A stretch of DNA of 64,000 bases from Synaphobranchus kaupii (GCA_029718625.1 CM056385.1:19319154-19383153), one strand, 5' to 3'. Positions 1 to 11,939 are shown, numbered from the stretch's first letter. Numbers and translations: made by a program. Notes: generated by a model from the sequence alone, not told the origin.

Positions 1-200
1 AGCTAAAAAAAAGGAGAGCTATTATTACTTTATAATTCATATTTAATGAACTCATTCCATTTTTACTGATACTTTTGTTTCTTTTTATCCAGGATGAGCA
101 AAACTGCTCTGAGCTTTCCGGATGCTCTATTAACATATTGCCAAACCCATACATTATACTTGTTAATAACCAAAGATAATATGATAATAAAATAATATGA

Positions 201-241
201 CACACATACACACACACACGCACGCGCACACACACTGTGTA

Positions 242-272
<31 letters not shown>
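201..272. repeat. (CA)n microsatellite
   Basis: Interrupted CA dinucleotide run in two blocks separated by a TGTGTACAAA interruption, with CG variants in the first block. The cysteine/valine-rich open frames on the minus strand here are translations of this repeat and not genes. Confidence 0.95.
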
Positions 273-275
<3 letters not shown>

Positions 276-682
276 AGGAAAGGAGAGTGCCATGACACAT
301 TTTAGCAGGATAGAAAGCTTTCCTGCAGTGCCAGTGACATGCTCTGTAGATTTCCCTGGTATGTTGAGAGCGAGAGTCTTCTCTGGTCTGGCCACCTTTT
401 GCTCGTTGTCTGTTTGGATCCACACCTGAATCACAGCCTCTCACACTTCTCCAGAACTGTCAGAGACTCAGTCGTTGGGCTCACATCCCAGAAACCACTG
501 GCAGAATGAACACATAATGATCAAGTGATTGTGACAAGACCCATGAATACTGGTGTCTGGATGATACCAGACATAAAATGCCTGCCATGGAAGGTGATTG
601 TTGAAACTGTGTAAACTGAATGTATCCCTTACCTCACATTAGCGGCCTGAAGGTGGAGAACAGTCTACCCCGCAGCCTGAAC
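273..682. other. Unique non-coding stretch
   Basis: No gene, RNA or recognisable repeat seen between the CA repeat and the Harbinger element. Confidence 0.5.
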
Positions 683-685
683 ATT

Positions 686-1691
686 GGGCCTCATTCATGA
701 GGCATTCCTAAATATGCGCGATTCATCAAACAATGTGGGAAAGGCAGATTTTTTCGTATTCACTTACGAAGCACGTCCACGTTATTTTGTGATTGGCATA
801 AATCCACGCCCATGAATTGCCTTATATGGAAGCTGTCACTTCCATTTAAAGGTCCATACCTAGTAAAAATGACCCAGAAAAAGCAAAGGAAAGAATTATT
901 CCAATACTGAAATCGAAGTTTTATTAGCAGATGTTCAATCAAGGGAAAAAACGAGTTTAGTATTGTTAGTACCAGTGTCATCTACTGGTTAAGTAAAGGC
1001 CTAGCAGGAGATAACATGTAGGCTACCATGAATGCAGATCACCCCTGACACAAACTGTTAAAGTAGTAAAATGAAATAAAAAATGGATTGACATTAAATT
1101 GGAGGCGAAGAAACACATAGCTGCGCAGCTACGTCTGCATCGGGCGAGCGAGCGCATTGCTAAGGCACCTTAGAAGGCAACATTTTATGCAAACTTTGGA
1201 ATGAGACATGCCTCGATGCCTTCATGCCTTCACATGTTTCCCGTTTGAGACACATCCTATGTAAGGTCATGTAGAATTTAAATTTTTTAGCAATTTTGAA
1301 AAAATAGTAGGCTACTGGGAGCCTACGTTATGGGTCTAATTGAACACCTCCATAGCCTACAATTGATTAATAGGCGTCTAAAGTGTTTGCTTTTTACAAT
1401 CATAATTTATTACATATGCAATGTGTATTTCAAAGGCTACATTTAGTCTTGTGAATGTAACAGAAACTAAAAATAAATTCATATTCATATTCAAATTCAT
1501 ATCACTCAGAAGCTGCATTTAGTGGAATTGTGAATTTATGAATGCGGTACACGTGGTTCTGAGCAGGTGTAAAATTTGTTAGTACATGCAAACAAATCTC
1601 AGATACGAAAACATTGATGAATGCCAAAATACGGCCAAATTTGCTAATTTACGTACAAATTCGTTCTGCTCACATTTAATGAATGAGGCCC
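686..1691 (+). mobile_element. PIF/Harbinger DNA transposon, internally deleted
   Basis: The ends are perfect 13-bp inverted repeats (GGGCCTCATTCAT at 686-698 and its complement at 1679-1691), flanked on both sides by ATT (683-685 and 1692-1694). A 3-bp target duplication is typical of PIF/Harbinger. The interior keeps pieces of the second Harbinger gene, the Myb/SANT-like DNA-binding protein, but no transposase. The copy at 42112-42868 is clearly homologous in inverted orientation and retains a Harbinger transposase fragment, which supports the family call. At about 1 kb this is a non-autonomous derivative. Confidence 0.8.
869..1164 (+). pseudogene. Harbinger Myb/SANT-like DNA-binding protein, remnant
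   Basis: Harbinger elements encode a Myb/SANT-type protein that assists the transposase in binding DNA. Two segments are readable in different frames. From 894 the frame reads NYSNTEIEVLLADVQSREKT, the first helix of this domain. From 1078 it reads KKWIDIKLEAKKHIAAQLR, which matches the conserved KKW-DIK-EAKKR block near the domain end. At least two frameshifts and in-frame stops separate them, so the gene is dead. An ATG at 869 (MTQKKQRK) may be the original start, now out of frame. The same second block is visible on the minus strand within the copy near 42.7 kb. Confidence 0.65.
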
Positions 1692-1694
1692 ATT

Positions 1695-4600
1695 GTCTCT
1701 ACAACTTCAAGCAGATAATAACATCAAGCAGGAGATTCACTTTGCTAATGACGGGCTTAGCATGCAGTCCAACAGCTGATTAACCGTCACACACCTGCTC
1801 ACTTCCTGTCAGGGAGAGATAAATATTTCCACAAAGGAAACCATAAATAGCTGAAGTCTGGTAAACAGAAGAAATAAGTGGTATACCAGTAGAGGTGCTT
1901 GTGGGTGGCAGTCGATCCAACTGCTGTGGATTAACTTTAAAGAAGCAATCTGAGGAAGAAATACCTTTATCAATTTTACGCTGGACTGTAACTCAATGAA
2001 CAAAATCACAACATACAAATATGTAGAACATTAATACTATTTCTTACCTGAATTACTCAACGTATACAACAAAGGCCCATAATGGCTAAGCTGAATAACT
2101 TTTATCTCTGACAGTTTCCCCTCTCTCCTAGCTGGTTTTATGTGAAGGGAATAAAATATAGGTATGTGCTTAGTCTACCAGACCCCAGTAGAGCCCGTTT
2201 ACAGTGGTTTAATGTGGTATGAAATAATTTACTGACAGCAAATGCTAATTATGGATTCTATTCAAATGTCTTTCCAATGATTTACCTTCCATTACACATT
2301 CACTTGGATATTTAACACCACAAACTGAAGGCCATCTCAGAGAATCAATATGCTATTACTGCTACATCACTAAGATGCATTCCACAAGCAAAACCAATTT
2401 TATGATCAGGAAAATAACAGCTTCAGTTCACGGTGACAGTGTTTTTTTCTTTTCTTTTTTCCAGTTGAAATGCTTCTAATGGGGATGCAGCAATATAAAA
2501 CTATATAATTTCCGTTGTCTTCTAAAGATTGAGTCACAAACTGCTTTAGGCAGTTACAAAGAATGACTTTTCTTCAGTGAAACTTCAGCGAATTTTGATG
2601 CAGGATGGATCACAGTTTTCTAGGCACTAACATCCAAGGGATGGTTCATGGTAAATGCTCAAACATCCTGCTATTTAAAAAAAATGTGTTTTCCTTAATT
2701 TTCTCCTCAGTTTGCAACGCCCAATCTTCTAAAGCCGAGCTCATGCTGCGATTTCTGCTGCCAATGCGGGAGAGTGTAGCCAAGCAGCTGCTCTCCTCTG
2801 AAGCATTCTGATTCCGACTCTGAATCCGAATCTGATGTCGCCAGCCACTTCTTTCCACACTGCGGCCCCGAAGCCAAGCTCACACAGACAGGAGTCAGAC
2901 ATTGGTTTGCATGTAGCTTTAGCACGTAGACCGCTGTGCTCGATAAACCAGCGGGGATTGGCTAGAGAGCAATGAGATGCGGACCCAGCTGACTGAAACC
3001 CTCCTAACCCTGGGTGATGCTATCACCAATTATGCATCACCCTGCAGACCTCCCAGTCACAGTCAGCACTAGCACAGTCAGAATGTGATTCTAGACCGTA
3101 GCACTAGGACAGTGCCTGGATGAGCCACCCAGCAGCCCCTAGGTCTTGTATTCTTACATTAAAAATAACTAATCAAGACAAGGACAGGGTTGGGCCTAAA
3201 GGTCCTTCTCATTTAAACACATTTTGCAATTAATTACATCATATACATTGTATATTTATAATGGTGAATTTATAATGGTAAAATAATAATTCTTAAAACT
3301 GCAGCAGTTTCCATGGTAATAGTACCATTTTTTTCAGGAAATGAACCACCTTTTTTTAAATTCTAGGATAACATAGCAACCTGTAAATATCTCATGTTTT
3401 TTGTTCTGTTTTTCGGGATCCTGCCTTTTATTTGAATTCAATTCACGTTTTCAGAAAACATGACTTACTTTTATGACTGTACTGTCTCCACGTGAATTCT
3501 TTATTCTCTGAACAGATATTCAGCAATTCTCTGTCTCTAAGCCCTCAGAGACAGGCAGAAACCCCATATTGGCAATAACAAGACACAAATGTATTCACTG
3601 TAACCTTTCCACAAGCATGCATCTTTTTAAGGGGACACAACAATGCAATAGTCTGCCCATTAATGCACAGCTAATTCAGCTGGGGCCAGACCAAAACGCT
3701 CTGGTTGAAAGGGGGTGCCACAAGTTTCTGCGAGCTTATGACTTCACTGAAAACATTGGTTTCACTGTACCTTATGAAAGGCTGTAAGCTCCTCTATGAT
3801 TTATTTTTTCTGCTGCTGAACATTCATATACTGAGAGATGCCGTAACAATGCACGAGTTGATGTGTTGCCATAGCATCCTGCTGTCAAAAAAACAACAAA
3901 GAGAATGTGAAGTGTTCTGTGATGTTCGTTATTGGCCCAGACAAGGGTCTCCAGGAGCCTCATAATGGCCAGGTTCAGCACTTTGGTATGGATGATTATC
4001 TGTTATATATGATACCAATCCTTCATTAAAAAAAGTTAATGTAGGGTTGGTACCAGTGCAGAGTATTCTTTTAAAAGCAGTATACTCAATTTAAAAAAAA
4101 AAAGAATACTCAAAATGGCAGCAACTTCACAAATTCTTTTGAGTTTTGAGCTTAACTTTGATTTTCGAGTCAGGTTATGCCAATTAACATTTATTAATTG
4201 TTTTTCCAGAATACTTAAATTACATTGTCGAAAAGGTTTCAGGCGTGACATGTTTTTCTAATGATGAAATGTAAGTTTTCTGAACTAATGCATAACCTAC
4301 AAATCTCTATTAAGCTCCAAACTGAAAACTCAGTGAAGTAAGTTGCATTGAAATTTTGAGTACTCTCAACCCCACAGCGACAAGCAGTTACAATCCCTGA
4401 ATAGGGCTAAAGGAATCCTCTAGAAGCAGCAAGCTGCCAGACAAACAACACAGAGGCTCACTGCCCTCTACTAAAGGCCAGTTCAAGGTTCTGGAAATTT
4501 CCACAGGAAAGAGATGAACACCTGACCAAACAGAAAGGGTCTGGACCAAAACACCCTAGTGGTACGCTGACTAGATTGGGGAGAGGGCCACCGCCACAAG

Positions 4601-6198
4601 GTGTTCAAATCAATGGCTTTTCAAAGCCAGTCAACACCCAGACCGAGTCACAAGACACAAAGCATTTATCTTACACGCGCTGATGTGTATTGCAGTGTAA
4701 ATATTGTTGCTGTCGCTGGGGATCTTGGAGTTGTTGTTCATACTGGAGTTGTGATCGATTCTGGGGTTGTTCGACCAGTTCCTGGTTCTAGAATAGTTGA
4801 GACAGTCTTTGGGGCTGGAGTTGCTGCAGTGGTCCTGCAGTTAAGGAATAGTCCATAGGGCAAGACATGTAGGAATGCTTTTTATTGCTGGAGATATTGA
4901 AACAGTCCTTGGAGCTTGGTTCTTGGAGTTGTTGTTTGACCCATTATCCACAGGGAATGATGTTTATGGAGCTTTGCAAAGTAGAGTAACAGAGTGACAA
5001 AGAGGAGTACTTGAGTTGGTCCCATTTACTTCTGCCCGAACCAGCATTTATGTATGTGGCTAAATCTATTTGTGTAAATTTTCACCCTTTTTACTTGAGC
5101 AGTTTTCTTTATACATTATACAAAGTTATAGCCTTAACACGGTTCTCTAATCCCATTCTTAAACCTGTTAATCTAACAGAGAGAACAAATCAGAAACGTA
5201 TAACTGAATATGAATACTAATGCATAATTTTAGATCCCTATATTATTTAAATTGGCTTGCAATAGAAGTTGAACAAATGAGGGTAAAACATCTATATTTA
5301 TTTAATGGAAAAGAAACAGTCCTTCATTTTCCATCTCAGCATGATCTATTGTAATTAACTTTTGCTTGGCAACTCTCTTCACTGAAATCAAATAGTAAAG
5401 ATATTATCCATAAATATTCAGTGTTCTTATCGGCAAGATTTCCTTTAAAATTCTTTCAATTATGAAATAATACAGCATGAAGGGAGGGAAGAGTGATATG
5501 TATTTCAGATACTGAGCATTATCCTTCATTAAGATAGAATAATAGTACCAAATAAAAGATATAAGAAATGAACACAGGCCTGTTCTCTTTTCTTCAGTTG
5601 CGCTAACTAATATACAAGCACCCTGCCTGGCACCTAATTAGCATTTCAAACATGACCTGAATTCTCTTTGCTGTTGGCACATGTTCGTTCTGAACTTCAA
5701 AGCAGATCCCAAGATGAGCTTATTATACATTTTCCAATTTCCCTGAAAGTACCGGACAGATAGGAGGTAAGAAACTTGGCAGCTTCATCTTGCATGCGAT
5801 TCAGTGCTGGCTGGACTTGACTCTCCTGCGGTCGAGGACTCCAGACACCATAGATTATTTTGTAGTAGTCCAGCTTAAACTGCCTCAAGAGTTATGGAAG
5901 GGCTGCAATTTGCGAGGAGGAATAATTAATTCTTAATAGTTTGTTCTGTTTTTACTTCAGCCAAGCTTTCCTGTTTTGATGAACCCAAAGCAACACAATC
6001 AGGAATGAGTTGTAATCAAAGTAATATAAGGTGAACTCTAATTATATCCTCAACTTTGGACACTGGCAGCACAAAGCCGTTTGACCACTTGACACGAATG
6101 GATTGTGAGGAACCTGGTTAAACGAACTCGGTGGAAACCAAAGAGGTCTGCTCATTGGCACCGTCATACTGCAGGCCCCGTTTCCAAAAGGATGATGC
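1695..6198. other. Unique AT-rich non-coding stretch
   Basis: About 4.5 kb with no recognisable gene, RNA or mobile element. Open frames here are all under 90 codons and resemble no family I know. One frame at 4601-4858 is valine/glycine-rich because of loose GGAGTTGTTG-like repetition. Confidence 0.5.
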
Positions 6199-7160
6199 CG
6201 GGATGGTTTGTGGGAGTGGGGATGGTTTGTTGGAGTTTGTGGGAGTGGGAATGGTTTGTTGGAGTTTGTGGGAGTGGGGTTAGTTTGTTGGAGTTTGTGT
6301 GAATGGGGATGGTTTGTTGGAGTTTGTGTGAATGGGGATGGATTGTTGGAGTTTGTGGGTGTGGGTATGGTATGTTGGAGTTTGTGTGAATGGGGATGGT
6401 TTGTTGGAGTTTGTGTGAATAGGGATGGTTTGTTGGAGTTTGTGTGAATGGGGATGGTTTGTTGGAGTTTGTGTGAATGGGGATGGTTTGTTGGAGTTTG
6501 TGTGAATGGGGATGGTTTGTGGGAGTGGGGATGGTTTGTTGGAGTTTGTGTGAATGGGGATGGTTTGTGGAGTGGGCATGGTTTGTTGGAGTTTGTGTGA
6601 ATGGGGATGGTTTGTTGGAGTTTGTATGAATGGGGATCGTTTATTGGAGTTTGTGTGATTGGGATGGTTTGTGGGAGTGGGGATGGTTTGTTGGAGTTTG
6701 TGGGAATGGGGATGGTTTGTGGAACTGGGGATGGTGTGTTGGAGTTTGTGGAAATGGGGATGGTTTGTGGGAGTGGGGATGGTTTGTTGGAGTTTGTGGG
6801 AGTGGGGATGGTTTGTTGGAGTTTGTGGGAATAGGGATTGTTTGTGGGAGTGGGGATGGTTTGTTGGAGTTTGTGGGAATAGGGATTGTTTGTGGGAGTG
6901 GGGATGGTTTGTTGGAGTTTGTGGGAGTGGGGATGGTTTGTGGGTGTTTGTGGGAATGGGGATTGTTTGTTGGAGTTTGTGGGAATGGGGATTGTTTGTG
7001 GGAGTGGGGATGGTTTGTTGGAGTTTGTGGGAATGGGGATTGTTTGTGGGAGTGGGGATGGTTTGTTGGAGTTTGTGGGAGTGGGGATGGTTTGTGGGAG
7101 TTTGTGGGAATGGGGATTGTTTGTTGGAGTTTGTGGGAATGGGGATGGTTTGTGGGAGTA
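6199..7160 (+). repeat. G/T-rich minisatellite of 29- and 19-bp units
   Basis: Long tandem array. The 29-bp unit is GGGGATGGTTTGTTGGAGT followed by TTGTG(G/T)GA(G/A)T. A shorter 19-bp unit, GGGGATGGTTTGTGGGAGT, lacks one 10-bp submotif. The first part (about 6290-6620) is dominated by the TGTGTGAAT variant and the later part by TGTGGGAAT/TGTGGGAGT, often alternating long and short units. The + strand has almost no cytosine. Since 29 and 19 are not multiples of 3, the same repeat is read through all frames, which gives long open frames on both strands that are not genes. Confidence 0.95.
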
Positions 7161-7868
7161 GTCACTTGTTCTCTCTCAAGCAGACCCAATGTGATGAGCG
7201 GCTTAAATACTTAAATTGTAAAAATAAGTATGAGTAAAATTATGAGAAGCAATAAAAACATAAGATTATACAACATATAACAGTGTATAGTGTCCACCTT
7301 TGATGTTCTTGAGGTGGTATTCTGTAAGTAGAAATTAAAAAACAAATTATTATTGTTTATTGTACTTATGGAAGTATGAAACAAAATGAGCACAACTGAC
7401 ACTAATGCACAATTCCAGCTGGCTTAGTCACCCCAACTGGCCCTATTCCAACTCTCCATCTAAATTTCCTAAAAGCGTTTCATTTTCTTCCTGCACAAAA
7501 AAAAATTACTGGGTGTGAGTTCATTTTCTTTAATATGGAGAAAACCTCATCCAAATAAAAAAGGAAGTCCACCTACACCTGCTGCAAATGAAAACATTTC
7601 TTTTCTGATTTGCATTGCTGATTTGATCTAACTGCTGAATCACATTCAATTTGTATTGGCGGAGAACTGGCAATTCCAAAATGTGGAACAAAAACATGTG
7701 GAAATGCAATTCATGAAGATGTCTCATGCACAACCTTTAAGATTAGTTTACAAGATAGGAGATCTTATCACCCCCGAAAATACATATTCAAAGAATTTTC
7801 AAGCCATGTGAGAGCTAGCGCCATGAGGAAGCTGTCTGCTGTCCTTCCATCTATTGGTTGTTTAATTG
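7161..7868. other. Unique AT-rich non-coding stretch
   Basis: Nothing recognisable between the minisatellite and the SINE. Confidence 0.5.
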
Positions 7869-8075
7869 CGGGCTACCAGTGCAGCGTAATAATTAAGCAC
7901 TAAGGCTTGTAACTTAATGGCTGTGGGTTCGATTCCCAGCTGGGGAACTGTTGCGTCCCTGAGCACGGAACCTAACCTTCATTGCTTCAGTAAAATATGC
8001 ATGGAAAAATAAATGAATAGAAAATGTAATCTATATGAGTTGCTCTGGACAAGATTGCCAAAATGTAATTGCACA
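7869..8075 (+). mobile_element. tRNA-derived SINE with L2-type tail
   Basis: A tRNA-like head carries a good B box (GGGTTCGATTCCC, 7925-7937). It is followed by a body of the form AACTGTTGCGTCCCTGAGCA...CTAACCTTCATTGCTTCAGTAAAATATGCATGG. The 3' part, GAGTTGCTCTGGACAAGATTGCC, resembles the 3' end shared by fish L2-mobilised SINEs. Diverged. Related heads are at 11940 and 19366. Confidence 0.75.
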
Positions 8076-9339
8076 TATTCCAATGCATAAGTGACTGGCA
8101 ACAATCCATGGAGCAAATGTGAATTCTGAAGCATCATGCTGAAACAGTTGTAATATATAAATTACTGTTGTGTTCTATTTTTCTGCTAGTGTCACTGCAA
8201 AGACAAACAAACAACAACAACAACAAAAAGCGACGGGAACGTTATTTTTTTCAGATAGACAATTAGTTATTTATTAATTTTCATTTTTTCTCAAAGCTTG
8301 GACAGGCGGAATCTAGTCGGGCCAAGTCGAGGGGTAATTTGCGCCATTCTTCTCAGTCCAGATGTTTGTAATTTATTTCACTCCGACAGCCGTCTACTAC
8401 AGGGTCCTTTGCCAGAGTAAGAAAGCAGGTGGGGTACAGGTGGGGTACAGTGCGGGACAAGCACACATAGCAAAAGCGCACCTCTTTGAAACTTCAAATG
8501 TGTGGATAGGATGTGTGGAGATGTCAGAGAGGGTTACCAGGCTTCCCTATGTGATATTTACTGATTGCATTTGAAATTAAGTACTATTCAAAGCGGCCCA
8601 GCTTTCATGGGAAATATATCTTGCCCGAGAAAACGGGCTGACTGCAAACAAGTTATTCAAAATGCAACGGTCCTCTCACTCGTTTGACGTTAATATCCTA
8701 CACATTCCAATAAGGTGTTGTGTACACAGTCCGCTCACTCTGACACTGTTTCTCAGCGAGTCGCGATAAACCCGGGTCCGCGGAGAAAAGCCCAGGTGCT
8801 CGAATAACATTTCCCTCAACGCTCCCGTCTGAAATGTAATTTTAAAACTGTGTCGGCACTGACACATCAAGGGCTTTAATTCAAAAAGCGACAACGCGAC
8901 GTCTCGACTTCCATTCGATGACGGCGTCGGTGACCTGTGTTGGTATTGATTACATCAAGAGGTTAATTAGCCATTGCTCTCCAGGATGAAGATTCATTAC
9001 TAAGATCTCAGTGTCTGAGTGGGAACAGGTGTGTTGGTTAATAGGCACTGCATACCTAATCACCCCTTATGAAGTTTCTCATTATCTGCTGCCATTTACT
9101 AGGGTGGCAGCATCACGGGTGATCCAGAAGCTTCTCAAGTAGGTCACACAGTTTGTCAATAAGATAATCCCAACATACAGGTTGAAGTGCAATTAAACAC
9201 ATCGGCACTATTTTCAAGTTCACATCAACAGGCGGTTTCGGGAAGCAGCTGCATGGGGCTTTGAGCCTGGTTGCCTTTGTAAAAAAAATGGAGGGAGGGT
9301 TTGGACGTATCAAGGGCACTGTAGACCTTTCGACAGGGC
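8076..9339. other. Unique stretch, possible regulatory DNA
   Basis: No gene recognised. From about 8640 the sequence becomes CpG-richer and holds homeodomain-type TTAATTAG-like sites (for example near 8963). This could be the shoulder of the CpG-rich block that follows. Regulatory function is inference only. Confidence 0.3.
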
Positions 9340-10290
9340 AGCGCTGACTGGCTGCGGCCGCTCGATGGATTGTGAGCGACGCTATCGATCTGGAAGTCGA
9401 CCCCCTGGCCCACCTGAGGAGCTGGATAATGAGAGGAGGGGGGTGGGGGCGGCCGTCAGAGCGGGACTTGGCTTCCCCCGCCCTGGTGTGGTTTCACGCG
9501 CGGTGCAGCGTCCAGGTTCGATTTCGTCGATCCGTGACAAGCCCCCCGGTGGGGAAAAATTAATTCGGGCGGATGTGGCGAGGAAGCGTAGCGCGCATTT
9601 AGTCTCCCCGACAGGACCCTGTGTCTCCGGGAGCTTTCACTCACGGCCGCCGCCGGCCGCCGGTGACGCAGACAGATTTTCAGACATAACGCGAAAAAGG
9701 AAAACAAAAACGAACACGCGCGGGGCGTCTCAGCGGCGTAGCCTCTAGAGCACCGTCCACATGCACATTGCGAGCCGCGCAGTCTGAGCTTTGAAACTGG
9801 CCTCACGACCTTTTCGCACGTCTCTCCTTCTCTCTCGCTCCCATTCTTCCTGTCTGTCTACACTGTGCTCTCCAAAAAAAGCTGAAAAAGCCCTAAAAAA
9901 ATGTAAAAAAATTAATAAAAAAAACGCATACAGAGCCAGAATGAGGCGGATTCTCACCAGGCTCCAGCTCCTCGGAAAGGCGAAGTGACTGTCCGGCGGC
10001 ACGCTGCTTCGCCAAAAACATCGGAGATCCATGTTGCACTTCTCTCAGCGGGGCCATATGGATGCACGCAGGAAAAACAAACTCCGCGGAACCGGAATGG
10101 CCACGTCCGCCGGTGAAGCCAAACTGCTCGGCCATATGGAGTCCAGGCCGGGAGTGGGGCTACCAGGCCCCGTGTCAGGAAGCCGGGCCCCGCGCGGCCG
10201 CTGCCAGCTCCCCTTCCGCGCGGAGCAGCCGGTGCACCGGTGTGGCAGATCGAGGGACGGTGACATGTGGCGGCTTTAAATGGACACAGC
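9340..10290. promoter_or_regulatory. CpG-island-like segment
   Basis: A GC- and CpG-rich block stands out from the AT-rich surroundings. It contains two GCGGCCGC sites (9354-9361 and 10194-10201), a rare 8-mer typical of CpG islands, and many CG dinucleotides. An A-rich interlude lies at about 9875-9930. In vertebrates such islands usually mark promoters or first exons, often of developmental genes. Open frames inside (up to 127 codons) match nothing I recognise, so I do not call a CDS. Direction of any transcript is unknown. Confidence 0.55.
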
Positions 10291-10436
10291 GCTTGCACAA
10301 AATACCCGGTCCCCTCCCCACTTCCCCGCTGGCCTGTAGCAACACCGTCCTGTCAGAGTTATGCTGGCATCTGTATTCTGACCCCTGACCTGCCTGGGCT
10401 GCCATGGAGACAGCCCTCATTGCAATTAGATGCACG

Positions 10437-10467
10437 CACTCACGCACACACACACACACACACGCAG
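10437..10467. repeat. Short (CA)n microsatellite
   Basis: CA run with CG variants at both ends. Confidence 0.9.
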
Positions 10468-11157
10468 ATCTCTGTTGACACAAATAATCCATTGGTTAAA
10501 CCCAGCGGTATTTGTCTCATGTGCGCTGATAATTACAGTAAACAGGAGCGGCGGTTTTCAGCCAGGCGTCCAGATGAAACGAGGGAGAGCTTTTAACACC
10601 ACGGCGATACGAGGGCCGTCACAATTCATTCGCAAAATTAAACCGCCACCATCAGAGACGGTTCATTAAAATCCAGGAATCAAATCTCCAGCCGCATAAA
10701 TTAAAGGTAATTCTTTCGCCCTCTCTCTTTAGATTAAATTATAGAAAACCACTCAGATGGATCTGGCTGTGAAAGTATGTTTGCATTTTCTTTACACCAT
10801 ACATACAACCCGGGCCCCACTAATTTATCAATATGACAAGGGAGTCATCCTCGCCTGAATCAGGCATGGCAGAGGGAATCCGCATTTATTTAAATTCATC
10901 ATAAATTACACCATTATGTCTGGCTATGAATAGTTATATCCATTCTTCACTGAGGTTTGGAGCCATGCTCAGAGGAGGGATGAGGGTTAACTTTTTGAAG
11001 AGGCGCTGCTACAAAATAAATATTGGTTAATAAAAACATCAATCAAAAGTCGGGATGACGGTTTGAATCTCAATGACGCTGAAAACAATCGCCATTACAT
11101 GCAAGCACTCTCTTGGAAGCAGCTTACTGTTCTTCCTTATCGCATTGTTCAGGTTCT
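10468..11157. other. Unique stretch, possible conserved non-coding DNA
   Basis: No repeat or gene recognised. It carries many TAAT/ATTA and ATAAATTA words in a moderately GC background next to the CpG island. This is compatible with a developmental enhancer but unproven. Confidence 0.3.
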
Positions 11158-11165
11158 CATTAGAG

Positions 11166-11394
11166 CAGCGATTCTTAAACTATGGGCTGGGACCCAGAAT
11201 GGGTCGTGGGAGTGTACGAGGTGGGTCCCGGGAGTGTACGAGGTGGGTCCCGGAATGAGCCTGTAGTCCACTAGGCTATGCTAGTACGTGTATTTGACGG
11301 GTCCCTGAAAGGTACTAAATGTACAATTCGGGTCCCGATATTAAAAAGTATTTCTAATTTGAGTCCCGATATTAAAAAAGTTTAAGAACCGGTG
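11166..11394. mobile_element. hAT-type MITE with 8-bp TSD
   Basis: The ends are CAGCGATTCTTAAACT (11166) and AGTTTAAGAACCGGTG (ending 11394), an imperfect inverted pair. The flanks are CATTAGAG (11158-11165) and CATTAGGG (11395-11402), a 7/8 matching 8-bp duplication as expected for hAT. The interior is GGGTCCC-rich and has a 22-bp internal direct repeat (GGGAGTGTACGAGGTGGGTCCC type) near 11210-11252. No coding capacity. Confidence 0.75.
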
Positions 11395-11790
11395 CATTAG
11401 GGTCTGTCAGCGGAATATTACCACACCTGGCTGTAACAAAAGTCTGCAGACTTTGAGTTGCCATGCTATTGGTTTGAATAAATAGGCCAACCTTAGACAC
11501 AGAGACAGAGATACATGCCCTGGTAAAGCCGGAGAAATGCTTGCACAGATACCTGCTGTTGCTTCAATGGCAGGTGTTTAATAACCAACGTATGAAATAG
11601 CAGAATGAGTCTGTTAGTCCATTAGGCTATGCTAATGTGTGTATTTGATGGGTCCCTGAACGGTACTAAATGTCTCATTTGGATCCTGATATTAAAAAGT
11701 ATTTCTAAATTTGGTCCCAATATTACAAAGTTTAAGAACCGGAGCATTAGAGTGTGCCGGTGGAACATTTCCACACCTCTATGTGAGGGG
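11253..11790 (+). repeat. 350-bp tandem duplication including a hAT end
   Basis: The block starting GAATGAG(C/T)CTGT at 11253 recurs at 11603, both running through the hAT right terminus (AAGTTTAAGAACCGG) and the CATTAG flank into TTCCACACCT-like sequence. The constant offset is 350 bp. Similarity fades near 11785. The copies differ by scattered substitutions, so the event is old. Confidence 0.75.
11400..11602 (+). repeat. Unclassified interspersed repeat, copy 1
   Basis: Shares blocks with 13060-13490 in the same order: AAAGTCTGCAGACTTTGAGT, then CCTGGTAAAGCC, then TTTAATAACCAACGTATGAA. It lacks about 220 bp present in the middle of the second copy. No coding potential or TIRs recognised. 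Confidence 0.6.
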
Positions 11791-11939
11791 GCAAGCATGT
11801 TCTGGACCTTCCCAAAGTCCACTGTGAAGTACGAACCAAGCCCTTGGTCTTAATCTCTATGTTATCCCCCTCGTGGGGCATTTCATCCGACTCAAATGGC
11901 ATTTGTAAAGTGGGACGGGGGTGAGACGGTGTGAAGCTG

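Noticed and set aside
2646..2925. Asp/Ser/Glu repeat (SDSDSESESE) in minus-strand frames
   Set aside because: Very short, in a frame of 70 codons, and caused by local GATTCCGACTCTGA repetition. No domain around it.
6630..7237. Long overlapping open frames on both strands (182-194 codons), rich in Trp/Gly/Val or Pro/Thr/His
   Set aside because: They are translations of the G/T minisatellite, whose unit lengths (29 and 19) rotate the same sequence through all frames. No unique protein sequence beyond the repeat.
9365..9748. 127-codon frame inside the CpG-rich block
   Set aside because: GC-rich sequence lowers stop frequency and several overlapping frames are open on both strands. The Arg/Pro-rich product is not recognisable.
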